Shown: positions 39,696-50,363, numbered from the stretch's first letter. The stretch is DNA of 57,826 nt from Longirhabdus pacifica (GCF_004115085.1 NZ_QXJP01000027.1:1-57826); one strand, 5' to 3'. Program-made: numbers and translations. Notes: a model not told the origin generated them from the letters alone.

Positions 39696-41198
39696 ATGAA
39701 GATGAAATCTATTGTATTTCAATCCGCATTACAAATTGGTGAATCGATACACAGTGGTGCAACAAGTGCTGTAGAAGTAGCGGAAGCGGTATTAAATCAT
39801 ATACAAACACACAACGACAGCGTCAATGCCATTGTTGCCATGAATGAACATGACATACGAGAGGCTGCGAAACAAGCAGATCGTGAAGTGCAAGCTGGTC
39901 ATATTCGAAGCCCACTGCACGGCGTTCCCATTACGATCAAAGATTCTTATGCCGTCGAAGGTTTAACGACTACGATCGGCTATGAACCACTGAAGCATTA
40001 CATCCCGAATTTTGATGCCACCATAGTACAAAGACTAAAAGAAGCAGGAGCCATCATTGTCGGCAAAACGAATGTGCCTGCACTCTTAATGGACTTACAA
40101 ACAAACAACACGATTTTTGGTAGAACAAATAATCCATGGGATGTCACACGCACTTGTGGAGGGAGTAGCGGAGGAGGAGCTGCTGCAGTGGCAGCTGGCT
40201 TCAGTTACCTTGACATTGGAAGCGATATCGGAGGGTCGTTACGCATCCCAGCTCATTACTGCGGCGTATATAGTTTAAGAGCCACAGAGCACGCGATATC
40301 ATCTTTTGGACATATGCCGGGCTTAGATACTAATGCGAAGTACAGATCTTCCCGTCATTTAGCTTCATACGGACCACTAACGCGCAGTATCGATGACTTA
40401 ATAGCTGCCTATGCTATTATCGCTGGATATGATGGAAAAGATATACGTGTTCCACGCGTGAACGTAAAGGATACGAAAATAGAAATAAAACAAGAAGTAA
40501 GGCAAAAAGCAAAAGCGCTCAACATCGCATGGATGGATGCTCTACCGGGAGTACCTGTCAGCCAAGAAACGAAAGATAGCATTCACACCTGGATTCACAA
40601 ATTAAAAGCCAAAGGAGTGAAGACGACCAAACTAAGTCAATTTCCTGTAGATACAGAACAAGTTTGGGAAACGTGGGGAAAGATGATCAGCGCAGAACTG
40701 TATAGTGAAACACCCGCCTTGGCGAGATTTTTAAAGCATATACTTACAAAAAAGAAACAAAAACAAGTACCAACATTAAGAGGAACGTTTCCCTTAACAT
40801 TCAAAAATTATATGGTAGCTTGGACCAAAAGAGAAGATCTCATTACAGCATTCGATACATTTATCGCAGATTACGATATGCTCATCTTACCCGTAAGTTC
40901 GACCGTTGCATTTCCACATATGAAGATGGATAAAATCATTGGCGGCCAACCGATGTATACTAAAGACATCTACATTGATGAGCAACCAGTAAATTATTGG
41001 CAAGCCACAACTGCACATGCAAATTTATTTAACGTACTCCAAAACCCAGTTCTCACCATGCCCATACAGTTAACGAAAGCAGGATTGCCCTTAGGTATAC
41101 AATGCGTGGGAAGAAAGTGGAGTGATATGGAACTTTTGCAAAAAGCAAAGGAGCTAAAGCAATTAGTAAATTTCGAGTTACCACAATGCCCGATATAA
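39696..41198 (+). CDS. Amidase signature family enzyme
   Basis: 500 aa. Ser-cisSer-Lys triad visible: Lys82 in TIKDSYAVEG, the cis-Ser in GGSSGGG at 157-158, nucleophile Ser181 in DIGGSLRIP. Closest in style to stand-alone amidases rather than GatA, since there are no gatB/C genes nearby. It hydrolyses an amide; substrate unknown. Strong GAGGAGGAG site. The GGSSGGG motif has Gly where many members have Ser (GSSGGS), a minor variant. Confidence 0.88.
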   Translation: MKMKSIVFQSALQIGESIHSGATSAVEVAEAVLNHIQTHNDSVNAIVAMNEHDIREAAKQADREVQAGHIRSPLHGVPITIKDSYAVEGLTTTIGYEPLKHYIPNFDATIVQRLKEAGAIIVGKTNVPALLMDLQTNNTIFGRTNNPWDVTRTCGGSSGGGAAAVAAGFSYLDIGSDIGGSLRIPAHYCGVYSLRATEHAISSFGHMPGLDTNAKYRSSRHLASYGPLTRSIDDLIAAYAIIAGYDGKDIRVPRVNVKDTKIEIKQEVRQKAKALNIAWMDALPGVPVSQETKDSIHTWIHKLKAKGVKTTKLSQFPVDTEQVWETWGKMISAELYSETPALARFLKHILTKKKQKQVPTLRGTFPLTFKNYMVAWTKREDLITAFDTFIADYDMLILPVSSTVAFPHMKMDKIIGGQPMYTKDIYIDEQPVNYWQATTAHANLFNVLQNPVLTMPIQLTKAGLPLGIQCVGRKWSDMELLQKAKELKQLVNFELPQCPI

Positions 41199-41324
41199 AA
41201 CATTATCTTTTTTTCTCATATTGCAGGATAAAGCATGGGCAGCTAGAATGAAATGGTATAGCAAGATAGAGTATATAGAAAACAAAACACAATTGCTATA
41301 TCTGTTTCAGAGAGGATGAGTCTA

Positions 41325-41522
41325 GTGCCCTATATCCATTTGCAAATCACGAAAGGCGCATCACGCGCACAGAAAGAAAAAGTGGTGCAGGAATTTACAA
41401 CCACATTAGTGAATGTGTTAGGTAAACATCCAGAACATATTCATATCGTTATTGATGAAGTAGAAGAAGAAAACTGGGGATTTGCTGGCATGTTAACAGA
41501 CGACTACCGCAAACAAAACTAG
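41325..41522 (+). CDS. 4-oxalocrotonate tautomerase family protein
   Basis: 65 aa from GTG at 41325. This start is decisive: it puts the catalytic proline right after the initiator (MPYIHLQITKGAS), and GAGAGG lies 9 nt upstream; an ATG at 41316 in the same frame would bury the proline. Helix-strand pattern HIHIVIDEVEEENWGFAG fits the family. Such enzymes ketonise enol acids. Following the amidase gene in the same direction, possibly in a shared pathway. Confidence 0.85.
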   Translation: MPYIHLQITKGASRAQKEKVVQEFTTTLVNVLGKHPEHIHIVIDEVEEENWGFAGMLTDDYRKQN

Positions 41523-41580
41523 ACATGCTTGAAACCGTGCAGCACGCTATAGAAGTCTTACCATATCTCTTACAATGATA

Positions 41581-42441
41581 TTACTTTGATTGAACTGGGA
41601 TGAGCAACTGTATCACATCATGACTTCCTTTATGCTCAGACCAGTTCGGCCCATAAACTTCTATATTGTAAGTATGGTTAAGTATATAGTTAGAAGACGG
41701 TATGAAGGCGCCATATATGTATGGATAAGAATGTAAGATATCAGCTACGGAACCACGATGATAAAACACAACATACTTTGATCCAGGAACAGTAACGGAA
41801 GACAGCGTATCATTTGCTCTTGTCTGTAAAGGTTGGCTTACTCCTGCTGTATATTCAAATTCGAGCTCTAGCTTAAATTCATTCGGATATTGAATGATTC
41901 CATAACGAGGCAGCGTCTCACTGTCTTTTTCAACTTTCATTCTATCCCCAAATTGCTTCCAGCACTGTCTAATATCACTTTGATCTTTAGATTGTACCGT
42001 CATCCCCCACACTTCTTTTTGCTCCATGTACACTTCGTCTACTTTATCTAGTAAATGGTGTTGTTTGTTATACAAGTAAGATAATTGTATAGGATACTTG
42101 GTAAAGTATTTAGACAAACTTCCGCTTTTTCGAAATGAAGAAGGACTTTTGTGGAAATTTCTTTGAAATGCCCGTGTAAACACTTCATGAGATTGAAATC
42201 CTGTGTCCATAGCAATAGAAACCACACTCTTATTACTTTCAAGTAATAATGTTGCTGCCTCTGTAAGACGGCGATTCATCATATAGTGACCTATCGTCTC
42301 GCCCGTCACCGCATAAAACAATCTTTGAAAATGATACTTCGAATAACCGCTATATTGACAAATATCATCCACAGATAATTGCTCATCTAAATGTTGCTCT
42401 ATATAATCTATCACTTCTTGCATCAATTCAATATATTCCAT
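41581..42441 (-). CDS. AraC-family regulator with GyrI-like effector domain
   Basis: 286 aa. N-terminal AraC double helix-turn-helix (LSVDDICQYSGYSKYHFQRLFY; SIAMDTGFQSHEVFTRAFQR), then a GyrI-like/effector-binding domain (about 130-286). Such proteins sense drugs or small ligands and act on efflux or detoxification genes. It sits between the tautomerase and the PAL-like gene, so either neighbour could be its target. No operator was recognised. Confidence 0.9.
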   Translation of the reverse strand: MEYIELMQEVIDYIEQHLDEQLSVDDICQYSGYSKYHFQRLFYAVTGETIGHYMMNRRLTEAATLLLESNKSVVSIAMDTGFQSHEVFTRAFQRNFHKSPSSFRKSGSLSKYFTKYPIQLSYLYNKQHHLLDKVDEVYMEQKEVWGMTVQSKDQSDIRQCWKQFGDRMKVEKDSETLPRYGIIQYPNEFKLELEFEYTAGVSQPLQTRANDTLSSVTVPGSKYVVFYHRGSVADILHSYPYIYGAFIPSSNYILNHTYNIEVYGPNWSEHKGSHDVIQLLIPVQSK

Positions 42442-42537
42442 TGACTCACCACTATCTCAAAAAAATGTACATCCTATCATGCTATTATGCTCATCTTATC
42501 ACATCTACCTTATCACAGCATAAAGGGTATGATTGTA

Positions 42538-42726
42538 ATTTCTCCATCTTATGTTTAGCGGTAATAAGTTGTTGAACAAGTTCATCCAACTTATATATAA
42601 GATGCAGAAAAATTTAAAATATAAGTTTACGCCTCAGTTGCCAGGCGTAAAGGTTATCATATTGATATTTCTCCATCTTATGTTTAGCGGTAATAAGTTG
42701 TTGAACAAGTTCATCCAACTTATATA
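42538..42726 (+). repeat. Structured interspersed repeat, copy B (truncated unit plus full unit)
   Basis: The first about 60 bp is the 3' part of a unit; a full unit follows at 42597-42726. Full unit: outer arms 42597-42610 and 42667-42681 (one mismatch), inner 9-bp stem TTTACGCCT/AGGCGTAAA (42626-42634, 42643-42651), and a third hairpin with TAAGTTG arms. It precedes the PAL-like gene in the same orientation, filling most of the 42442-42831 gap. Confidence 0.85.
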
Positions 42727-42831
42727 TTGTATACAATTAAATAACATAAAATGTTTATGATATAATAACGTATAAATGACATGATTTTACTTTATTTACG
42801 TCATCAATACGTAGTGAGAGGGAGATGTGTA

Positions 42832-44445
42832 ATGAGCAAAATGACAGAAAAAGAAATAAACACCATTATGCTAGATGGTAATGATTTGACGATTGAAGAC
42901 ATAACAAAAATAGCAAGATGTGATGATATGCAAAACGAATACAAGATTGCGGATACAGCCTTAGAACGCATCCATAAAAGTAACATGGTGAAACAAGACA
43001 TTATACATAAACAACTTCCTATTTACGGTGTTTCTACTGGCTTTGGAGACAGTGCGTTCAGACAAATCTCACCTGAAAAAACATTACAATTACAAAAAAA
43101 TTTGATTCAATTCCTGTCGTGTGGGATAGGTCCGGTTGCACACCGTGATGTGGCACGTGCCACGATGATTATTCGTGCAAATTGTTTAATTAAAGGTAAC
43201 TCCGCTGTAAGTATGGAAGTGATTGAGCAAATTTTGACGTTATTAGAACGTGATATTACCCCTATTATTCCTGAAAAAGGGTCGGTAGGTGCAAGTGGTG
43301 ATTTAGTTCCTTTAAGCTATTTGGCATCTATTTTAATTGGAGAAGGAAAAGTCAATATTCGGGGAGAAGAACGGAGTACAAAAGACGTCTTTGCAGAAGA
43401 GAAAATACAACCTATCGTATTAGAAGCTAAAGATGGTTTAGCTTTAGTAAACGGAACATCGTTCATGTCCGCATTTGCTTGTCTCGCCCACAGTGATGCA
43501 AAACAACTAGCAGCTATTGCTGATATTTGTACAGCTTTAACTTCTGAATCATTACTCGGCAATAGAGGACACTTTTACCCTTTCATTCATGAACAAAAAC
43601 CACACCCAGGACAACAAAAAAGTGCCGCCCTTATCTATTCCCTATTACAACATTCACAACTCTCGAAAGAATACTCGCAAATTCTTCAAGACAATGAAAA
43701 AATAGATTCGCGTTCCTTCGTAGAATTAAAACAAAGCATACAAGATCGGTATTCCGTTCGCTGTGCCCCTCACATTACAGGCGTTCTATACGATACGTTA
43801 GATTGGACTTCACAATGGCTTGAAATCGAAGTCAACTCTACCAATGACAATCCTATCTTTGATACGGAAACGAATGAAGTGTACAACGGAGGCAATTTTT
43901 ATGGTGGACACGTCGTTCAAGCGATGGACGCACTGAAAGTCGCTGTTGCTAATATTGCAGATCTACTCGATCGCCAATTACAACTCATCGTAGATGAAAA
44001 GTTTAATAACGACTTGACGGCTAACTTAATTCCCGTATTCCATGAAAGTGACTATGAAAATGGATTACACCATGGTTTTAAAGGGATGCAAATCGCCTGT
44101 TCCGCATTGACTGCCGAAGCGCTTAAATTTAGTAGCCCTGCTAGTATATTTTCACGCTCCACTGAATCTCATAACCAAGACAAAGTAAGCATGGGGACGA
44201 TTGCTGCTCGGGATGCGAGAACGATTGTTGAATTAACCCAAAACGTAGCAGCCATTCACCTCATCGCCCTATGCCAAGCTTTAGACTTACGCGGTATAGA
44301 TAAAATGTCACCAAATACGTTAAAAATGTATCAACTCGTCAGAGATAAAGTTCCTTTCGTCGATCGGGATCGTGCATTAGAACAAGATATTCAATCTATC
44401 GTTGCTCTTATCCGGTCTGGGGAATGGAATAAGCACTTGCCATAA
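42832..44445 (+). CDS. Aromatic amino acid ammonia-lyase (HAL/PAL family), PAL-like
   Basis: 537 aa; ATG at 42832 has GAGAGGGAG upstream. MIO-forming triad Ala154-Ser155-Gly156 in GSVGASGDLVPLSYLA; the catalytic Tyr is in YGVSTGFG. The selectivity pair that is Ser-His in histidine ammonia-lyase and His-Leu in tyrosine lyase is Phe94-Leu95 (NLIQFLSCGIG), as in phenylalanine lyases. The C-terminal ESHNQDKVSMG also resembles PAL (HNQD) rather than HutH. No hut genes nearby. Predicted to make trans-cinnamate from phenylalanine; an aminomutase is possible. Confidence 0.82.
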   Translation: MSKMTEKEINTIMLDGNDLTIEDITKIARCDDMQNEYKIADTALERIHKSNMVKQDIIHKQLPIYGVSTGFGDSAFRQISPEKTLQLQKNLIQFLSCGIGPVAHRDVARATMIIRANCLIKGNSAVSMEVIEQILTLLERDITPIIPEKGSVGASGDLVPLSYLASILIGEGKVNIRGEERSTKDVFAEEKIQPIVLEAKDGLALVNGTSFMSAFACLAHSDAKQLAAIADICTALTSESLLGNRGHFYPFIHEQKPHPGQQKSAALIYSLLQHSQLSKEYSQILQDNEKIDSRSFVELKQSIQDRYSVRCAPHITGVLYDTLDWTSQWLEIEVNSTNDNPIFDTETNEVYNGGNFYGGHVVQAMDALKVAVANIADLLDRQLQLIVDEKFNNDLTANLIPVFHESDYENGLHHGFKGMQIACSALTAEALKFSSPASIFSRSTESHNQDKVSMGTIAARDARTIVELTQNVAAIHLIALCQALDLRGIDKMSPNTLKMYQLVRDKVPFVDRDRALEQDIQSIVALIRSGEWNKHLP

Positions 44446-44506
44446 TGTTCATGTATAGTTGACTATTATATTTTATTCCTTCTCGTCTCTAATAACATGA
44501 GTGCAT

Positions 44507-44546
44507 AAGATGAACTAACTTTGGAAAAAGTTTAGTTCATCTTTTA
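44507..44546. terminator. Bidirectional terminator between the PAL-like gene and the ABC permease gene
   Basis: Twelve-bp stem AAGATGAACTAA/TTAGTTCATCTT (44507-44518, 44532-44543) between convergent genes, followed by TTT on the plus strand. Confidence 0.8.
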
Positions 44547-44566
44547 AATCAAACTTGTGCGAAACT

Positions 44567-46171
44567 TTACGATGAAACAGACATAGCTACACGTGAACCT
44601 ATTCCCTTTCTCATGGGCAATACTGTGAGCAACAATAATGCAATACTAGCAGCTCCATACCACATTGCGGATGACATGGTTCCTCCAATAAAATCTAGAA
44701 ACATCATCCCCGAATAAGGCCCCATATACCACCAAATCGCATAGATGACTTCAAACGGTTTTCTACTTTTACTCATTCTATTCAGCCAAAAAGCGAACGT
44801 TGGAATAAACACACTTCCTATCAACCATATTGCAATAGCGGTCACGTCATTTGTTAAAAACAACTTTATACATACGCCAGTAGACATGACTAAACTAATA
44901 AAAATACCCGCTACCCATGCTATAATGTGCATACTAAAAGGAGAACAACTTGATGTTAACATTTGATGCGTTCGATATACATGCTCTTTTATGCCAATTT
45001 GGGACCAGAATCTAATCGGCCAGATCATAACAAAAGGCCATACATATACTGCTGCTTCTATCGGCAAAAATACACTTAGTGCAATGAGGATAAAAGCGAT
45101 GATATACCACCATCGTGACATTTCTTTGAGCATCACATGAATTTCGGCAAACAGCATTGCCAACACATTACGCTTTCGATGCTTTACTAGGGTCAACACG
45201 ATATCATGGGATAACGCACTCTTTTTCCCCTTATGTACGAATGGATTAGAGCTTTCTTTTGTTATACTTTTTGCATGTTGTTTTTTCTCTTTCCCTGTGA
45301 CAGCAAAACGATTAAAAATGAAAGAAGATAAAAAGATGATGATCATCGCAAAGATAACCCAAGGTAATTTGTAAACCAACATCGTTAAGTTCCAATCTAC
45401 CCCTTGCCATTCAAACGTTTGTATATTTTCATACGTATAATAACCGATGCTTATATCTTCTAATGCACCTTGTTGATCATAAGCTGGAAAATGTACAGCC
45501 GCTTCTTGTACAATATCGGAAACCATCATATTAAATCCTATTAAATCAAACATAGCATGCTCATTAGTAATGGAAAAGGTAAACAACAATGACCATAAGA
45601 AAAAATAAATGATATGACCCACAATCCCTTTCAAAAAAGGAACAACATCAAAAAATATCGTGAGTGCTGCAAGTAGAAAATAGGAAGGTACAGAAATAAC
45701 TAAAATCGGAAAGATAAAATCCCATACATCCAGCACATCACTTTCACCTCGAATGAATTGCATGACCATAAAACTGGCTACAAGTACACACTGAATGATC
45801 ATAAGCACAACGAAGTTGGACATCGTTTTTGTCAAAATATAACGCAAGTTTCCAATTGGAGATGATGCAATGAACTGTCCCATTCTTACGTTTTCATCAG
45901 AAGTAATTTGACCTCGCAACAAATAAAATCCGAATAACCACAATAGTATACTCGACATCAATGTGACCATTGCGCTGAGCCATGCCGAGTTATAAATACC
46001 TCTTATCCCCTCACTGCCGATTCTCATTACTTCATAACCAGCCGAGCTTGCTGGCACACTAGCATAGCTGATAAATAACGTTAAACCGATTACAATAAGA
46101 AAAGGATAGCTCCTCATCTGCCTGATTGCATTCAAAAGGATAAGTTGCCAAGTAGAAGAAAGGCTACGCAT
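44567..46171 (-). CDS. ABC transporter permease (multi-membrane-segment)
   Basis: 534 aa with about 12 hydrophobic segments, ABC-2-like. I chose the ATG at 46171, which has GAGGGGAG upstream and overlaps the end of the ATPase gene; the frame extends upstream to 46216 without similarity. Pairs with the adjacent ATPase to form an exporter. Substrate unknown, possibly a drug or lipid-like molecule. Confidence 0.82.
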   Translation of the reverse strand: MRSLSSTWQLILLNAIRQMRSYPFLIVIGLTLFISYASVPASSAGYEVMRIGSEGIRGIYNSAWLSAMVTLMSSILLWLFGFYLLRGQITSDENVRMGQFIASSPIGNLRYILTKTMSNFVVLMIIQCVLVASFMVMQFIRGESDVLDVWDFIFPILVISVPSYFLLAALTIFFDVVPFLKGIVGHIIYFFLWSLLFTFSITNEHAMFDLIGFNMMVSDIVQEAAVHFPAYDQQGALEDISIGYYTYENIQTFEWQGVDWNLTMLVYKLPWVIFAMIIIFLSSFIFNRFAVTGKEKKQHAKSITKESSNPFVHKGKKSALSHDIVLTLVKHRKRNVLAMLFAEIHVMLKEMSRWWYIIAFILIALSVFLPIEAAVYVWPFVMIWPIRFWSQIGIKEHVYRTHQMLTSSCSPFSMHIIAWVAGIFISLVMSTGVCIKLFLTNDVTAIAIWLIGSVFIPTFAFWLNRMSKSRKPFEVIYAIWWYMGPYSGMMFLDFIGGTMSSAMWYGAASIALLLLTVLPMRKGIGSRVAMSVSS

Positions 46172-47051
46172 CGCGTCTCCCCTCCTGACTAGAAGAAACA
46201 TAATACAAATACGCATCTTCCATAGAAGCCGGAATCAGCTCAGCATCTATACTAGGAGCAGTATCTGACACAATGCGCGCATAAATTCCATCACTGCGAT
46301 GAACAAAACTACTTACCATAAATTGTTGCTGCACTTGCGAAAAATGAGCACTGTCCATTTTCCATTGCCATACTTTTTTATCTACTTGTTTCAATAACGC
46401 TTCAGGTGAGGTATTCATTAGTAATGTTCCTTTTGACATCAAAACGATTTGACTCGCTATCGATTCAATGTCGCTTACAATATGCGTAGATAAAATAACG
46501 ATCACGTCTTTAGATAAACTGGAAAGTAGATTTCGAAAGCGAATGCGTTCTTCGGGATCTAATCCAACGGTAGGTTCATCCACAATGAGCAGAGAAGGAT
46601 CATTAAGCAAAGCCTGTGCTATCCCCACTCTTTGTTTCATACCACCTGAAAAACTTCCTATTGCCCTTTTACGAACATCACTCAAATTTAATGCTTCCAG
46701 CAATGGATGAATGCGTTGTTTTGCTTCCCTCCGATTCAATCCTTTCATTGCTGCCATGTAGTGTAGAAATTCAACTGGATTTAGATTATGATATACGCCA
46801 AACTCCTGTGGTAAGTAGCCTAGCACACGTCGGACCACATCAGGTTGTTTAACTATATTATGACCATTCCAATATATGTTTCCGTTTGTTGGTTGTTCTA
46901 CTGTAGTTAACATACGCATTAATGTTGATTTTCCAGCACCATTAGGACCTAACAACCCTATCACACCGGGAGTTAACTCCATTGCAAGTGAATCAATCGC
47001 TGTTTTTGCTCCATATTGTTTACTCACATTGTCTATCGTTAGTTTGGTCAT
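46164..47051 (-). CDS. ABC transporter ATP-binding protein
   Basis: 295 aa. Walker A GPNGAGKSTL, Q-loop YLPQEFGVY, signature GSFSGGMKQRVGIAQAL, Walker B LLIVDEPTVGLDP and H-loop ILSTH are all present. Start chosen at ATG 47051 (MTKLTIDNVS) with GGAGG 10 nt upstream; ATG 47057 is an alternative. Overlaps the permease start by 8 nt. Confidence 0.92.
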   Translation of the reverse strand: MTKLTIDNVSKQYGAKTAIDSLAMELTPGVIGLLGPNGAGKSTLMRMLTTVEQPTNGNIYWNGHNIVKQPDVVRRVLGYLPQEFGVYHNLNPVEFLHYMAAMKGLNRREAKQRIHPLLEALNLSDVRKRAIGSFSGGMKQRVGIAQALLNDPSLLIVDEPTVGLDPEERIRFRNLLSSLSKDVIVILSTHIVSDIESIASQIVLMSKGTLLMNTSPEALLKQVDKKVWQWKMDSAHFSQVQQQFMVSSFVHRSDGIYARIVSDTAPSIDAELIPASMEDAYLYYVSSSQEGRRDA

Positions 47052-47157
47052 CCTCATTTCTCCTCCCACTAATTCCATAAAATGACTACTATCATTTTAA
47101 TCATTTTAAAGCGGGTGGAAAACGGGCTTAAGTTATAATAGATGCTAGACAAAAGAA

Positions 47158-47194
47158 GAGACGTTTCCCTAGACTTTAGTCTTGGAAACGCCTC
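47158..47194 (-). terminator. Terminator after the M14 peptidase gene
   Basis: Stem GAGACGTTTCC/GGAAACGCCTC (47158-47168, 47184-47194, one mismatch) extended by AGACT/AGTCT; the minus strand continues TTCTTTTGTC. About 160 bp beyond the stop. Confidence 0.6.
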
Positions 47195-47351
47195 TATCTC
47201 AACACTGTACATATTAACACATTATTGCATACCTCATCCCCACAGCAGACACAGACCACATGAGCAACCCCCGCAAAAACTGTCTCTAGTAAACATTAGA
47301 TATGGTCTAAATTTAATATGCTAGGTTTAATATGCTTGTGTTTACTGCTTC

Positions 47352-49322
47352 TTATTCAACAGCGTTCACTGTATCCGGTATTGCCTTTTTGATGATCACA
47401 TCATCTACGCCTGCTTCTACTAAACTACCACTTCCTCCATCCGCTGCTTCAAATTGTATATGAATCGTTTTCCCAGCGTAGGAGCTTACATCAATAGATT
47501 GTTTCAACCATGTGGCCTGAATGTTTGTAGCTGATCCAAACCGTTCAAATACCGTAGCGTTACCATTTTCATCTGCAATACTCACTTTGAAAAAGTCCGC
47601 ATTACTCGCATTCGAATAATGGGCGAAATAATAAGAAAATTCAAGCGTTAACGCTCCATCAGTCGGCAAAGGAATAGCTGGGGATTTAACTGTAGTTGCA
47701 CCACCGTCTATATCATTACTCCCAGCGGAAAATCCTGAACTTGCACCCGTTACTAAATCTTGACTACCACTTGTCGTTGTACCTAATTGTTTCGCTCCTG
47801 AATAGCTCGTAGCACTAGGATCTGCAATCTCCCAGTTTCCAGTTGATGCTGTGTCCAATCCATCTGGATCTACCACCCATCCACTGTTAGATTCGAAATC
47901 ATCTTGGAAAATGATCTCACCATCTCCACCGCCGCCATCATCTCCGCAATATTGGCTTCCCTTACCTATAGCATCGTATGGACAAGCTGCGATATCCGTC
48001 AAGTAAACAATAGCCTCTCTATTTCGCTCTGTTTCTCTATCAATCACTTCATCAGGTGGGTAAAAGCCAGGATTAGAGCCTTTTGGATACATTTCAAATG
48101 TAAATGCAAAAATGTTATGCTCACCGTATGCCCAATCCGTCATATCTCCATCTACGATATATAAGTCACTGGACTGCTCTGGTGTGTATCCGTTACTGCT
48201 AGCCATCTCATTTGCCAGTGCCACAAACACGTTGTGATCATCCTGTGTCATATCACCCGGTACATCTGTATACGTATAACCGTAAGGATATAGGATGAGT
48301 TCACTATACGTATGGAATGATATTGCAGTCGTGATTTGTTGCTTACCATCTACTACTCTACTATTGATGTAATCTCTTAATGCAGCCGTTTCTGGAGCAG
48401 AAAATGGAGACGTACCTCGATACGTATCACTTCCCGTACTTCCACTTGAACCGCCACAGCACCCCCAATTGTAACCATAATTTCGATTTAAATCTGTTCC
48501 TATGTTAGAAGAGCCACTGTTAGGCTGCCTATTTTTTCTCCAAAAACTGTAGCTGCCATCTTCCACATCGTACTCCGCTCCATCGGGATTAAGCGAAAAT
48601 ACAATAATAATCTCACGACTATTTACAAGTTCCGTGATTTTGCTATCTGTCCCATAATTATCAGTGAACAACGATAATAAATACAATGCCATCTCTACTG
48701 TTAAATGTTCACGAGCGTGATGCATACTAACATAAAGCACCTCTGCTTCATCTTCATCTACCTCAGGATTATCGCTAATTTTAACTGCCCACAACTCTCT
48801 ACCCTCATACGACTGTCCTATACTGAATTTCTCCACAATATCTGCGTGATCTTGTGCAGCCGCATTAATCTTCTCTACCATTTCTGTATAATTATGATAT
48901 CCTGAATCCGCAGAAGGAAAATCCAAATCCATCACTAATCCTTCTACGTTAAATGACAATGCCTCAATTTGCTTCACTTCATCAGGCATTGCGAAAACAA
49001 CAACATAATCTTCTCCAATCTCTTCAATAACTGCACCTGTACTAGCAATCGCACTACGCTGTTCCTTCGTTACGATACCTTCAATCATAAACATACCTGG
49101 CGTTTCTTGTATCTCCGATTCTACTTCCGCATCCGTTTCTAGTTCCAATTCTAAATCCACATCCACTTCAACTTCTGATCCAATCTCATTTTCAGTCGTA
49201 GTCTCGTCGTGTTCATTCTCTATTCCCTCATCTACTTCCATGTTAATATTAGCTATACCCGCTGTCGTGCTTAATAAAAATATTAAAAAAGCTATGAAAC
49301 TTACTTTCATGTTCTTCTTCAT
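47352..49322 (-). CDS. Secreted M14 zinc carboxypeptidase with C-terminal beta-sandwich domain
   Basis: 656 aa from ATG 49322 (GGGAG 7 nt upstream). Signal peptide, an acidic propeptide rich in Glu/Asp (about 30-120), M14 catalytic domain with zinc ligands in HHAREH and [23 protein letters not shown], and the catalytic Glu in FEMYP, then a MAM/carbohydrate-binding-like domain from about residue 478 (DDFESNSGW... [13 protein letters not shown]... VDDVII). It should trim C-terminal residues from peptides outside the cell. A strong terminator follows. Confidence 0.9.
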   Translation of the reverse strand: MKKNMKVSFIAFLIFLLSTTAGIANINMEVDEGIENEHDETTTENEIGSEVEVDVDLELELETDAEVESEIQETPGMFMIEGIVTKEQRSAIASTGAVIEEIGEDYVVVFAMPDEVKQIEALSFNVEGLVMDLDFPSADSGYHNYTEMVEKINAAAQDHADIVEKFSIGQSYEGRELWAVKISDNPEVDEDEAEVLYVSMHHAREHLTVEMALYLLSLFTDNYGTDSKITELVNSREIIIVFSLNPDGAEYDVEDGSYSFWRKNRQPNSGSSNIGTDLNRNYGYNWGCCGGSSGSTGSDTYRGTSPFSAPETAALRDYINSRVVDGKQQITTAISFHTYSELILYPYGYTYTDVPGDMTQDDHNVFVALANEMASSNGYTPEQSSDLYIVDGDMTDWAYGEHNIFAFTFEMYPKGSNPGFYPPDEVIDRETERNREAIVYLTDIAACPYDAIGKGSQYCGDDGGGGDGEIIFQDDFESNSGWVVDPDGLDTASTGNWEIADPSATSYSGAKQLGTTTSGSQDLVTGASSGFSAGSNDIDGGATTVKSPAIPLPTDGALTLEFSYYFAHYSNASNADFFKVSIADENGNATVFERFGSATNIQATWLKQSIDVSSYAGKTIHIQFEAADGGSGSLVEAGVDDVIIKKAIPDTVNAVE

Positions 49323-49655
49323 TACATCACTCCCTTTCATATTTGTAAAAACTTGAAACTTTCATTTCTGGTATAAACCTTTCTCCCTCCTTTTTGATGT
49401 GGATAATAAATAAAACAACATAATCAAAAACAGTTCAGGCAACGAAGGATTGTTTTACAGTACATCATTTTGTTTTACACCATATTATTTATCTAACTAT
49501 TTAGAATATTTTAGTTGCAAACTGTTTTTTTTAGTATAATACATTAAAATATTTACTTTCAATACAAATATATGTATTTTTATGATTTTTTTGATATTTT
49601 TATATATTGTTTTTCATTGCGAAAAGTCACTGTGAAATGAAATAAATAAAAAGAT

Positions 49656-50044
49656 ATAAGATACAGAAATAATGAGAGATAGTTTACGCCTCAGTTGCCA
49701 GACGTAAAGGTTATGATATGTAATTTCTGTATCTTATGTTTAGCGGTAATAAGTTGTTGAACAAGTTCATTCAACAACTTAGATATAAGATGCAGAAATA
49801 ATAAAAATATAAGTTTACGCCTCAGTTGCCAGACGTAAAGGTTATGATATGTAATTTCTGCATCTTATGTTTAACGGTAATAAGTTGTTGAACAAGTTCA
49901 TTCAACAACTTAGATATAAGATACAGAAATAATAAAAATATAAGTTTACGCCTCAGTTGCCAGACGTAAAGGTTATGATATTGTAATTTCTGCATCTTAT
50001 GTTTAGCGGTAATAAGTTGTTGAACAAGTTCATTCAACAACTTA
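49656..50044 (+). repeat. Structured interspersed repeat, copy C (three tandem units)
   Basis: Three head-to-tail units of about 130 bp. Outer arms: unit 1 49656-49670/49723-49737, unit 2 49785-49799/49854-49868, unit 3 49916-49930/49986-50000. Units 1 and 2 differ at one arm position with the matching change in the partner arm (A-T versus G-C). Each unit ends in a 12-bp stem TAAGTTGTTGAA/TTCAACAACTTA. The gap 49341-49655 before it is AT-rich with nothing else recognised. Confidence 0.9.
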
Positions 50045-50116
50045 TTTATACAAGAAAAAAGCCTACAGCCACGCTGCAGACGGATCAAAATTTATATCAA
50101 ATTAAAAGGGGGTCAT

Positions 50117-50254
50117 ATGGTTATTATAGGAGTGTTTTGTTATCGGAACATGAAAAAAACATTACAAACATATTACATTTATGTAAGCGCTTTAATTATG
50201 TGTGAATACATATATCTTATCCACACGTTACTATTGCCATCACTATCTCAATGA
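50117..50254 (+). CDS. Small ORF, possible membrane peptide
   Basis: 45-codon ORF with a strong AAAGGGGG site 4 nt upstream of ATG. Hydrophobic and aromatic (MVIIGVFCYRNMKK..., then TYYIYVSALIMC). It lies between the tandem repeat and the haloperoxidase-like gene. The spacing from the ribosome site is short; existence as a protein is uncertain. Confidence 0.3.
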   Translation: MVIIGVFCYRNMKKTLQTYYIYVSALIMCEYIYLIHTLLLPSLSQ

Positions 50255-50363
50255 GGCTTGAAAAATGTACGCCCCCACTAAGACCAAATTGATGCATGTA
50301 CCTATAGCAATTCTATCCTTCTCCTATTATAAATAAGTTAGAACTAAAAATGAGGTGGATAAC

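Noticed and set aside
49656..50044. CRISPR-like tandem repeats
   Set aside because: Units are about 130 bp, joined head to tail with no unique spacers, and no cas genes are present. They are copies of the interspersed structured repeat.
49822..50088. 88-codon minus-strand reading frame in the repeat cluster
   Set aside because: It is made entirely of two repeat units, has no plausible ribosome site, and repeats the same peptide because the DNA repeats.
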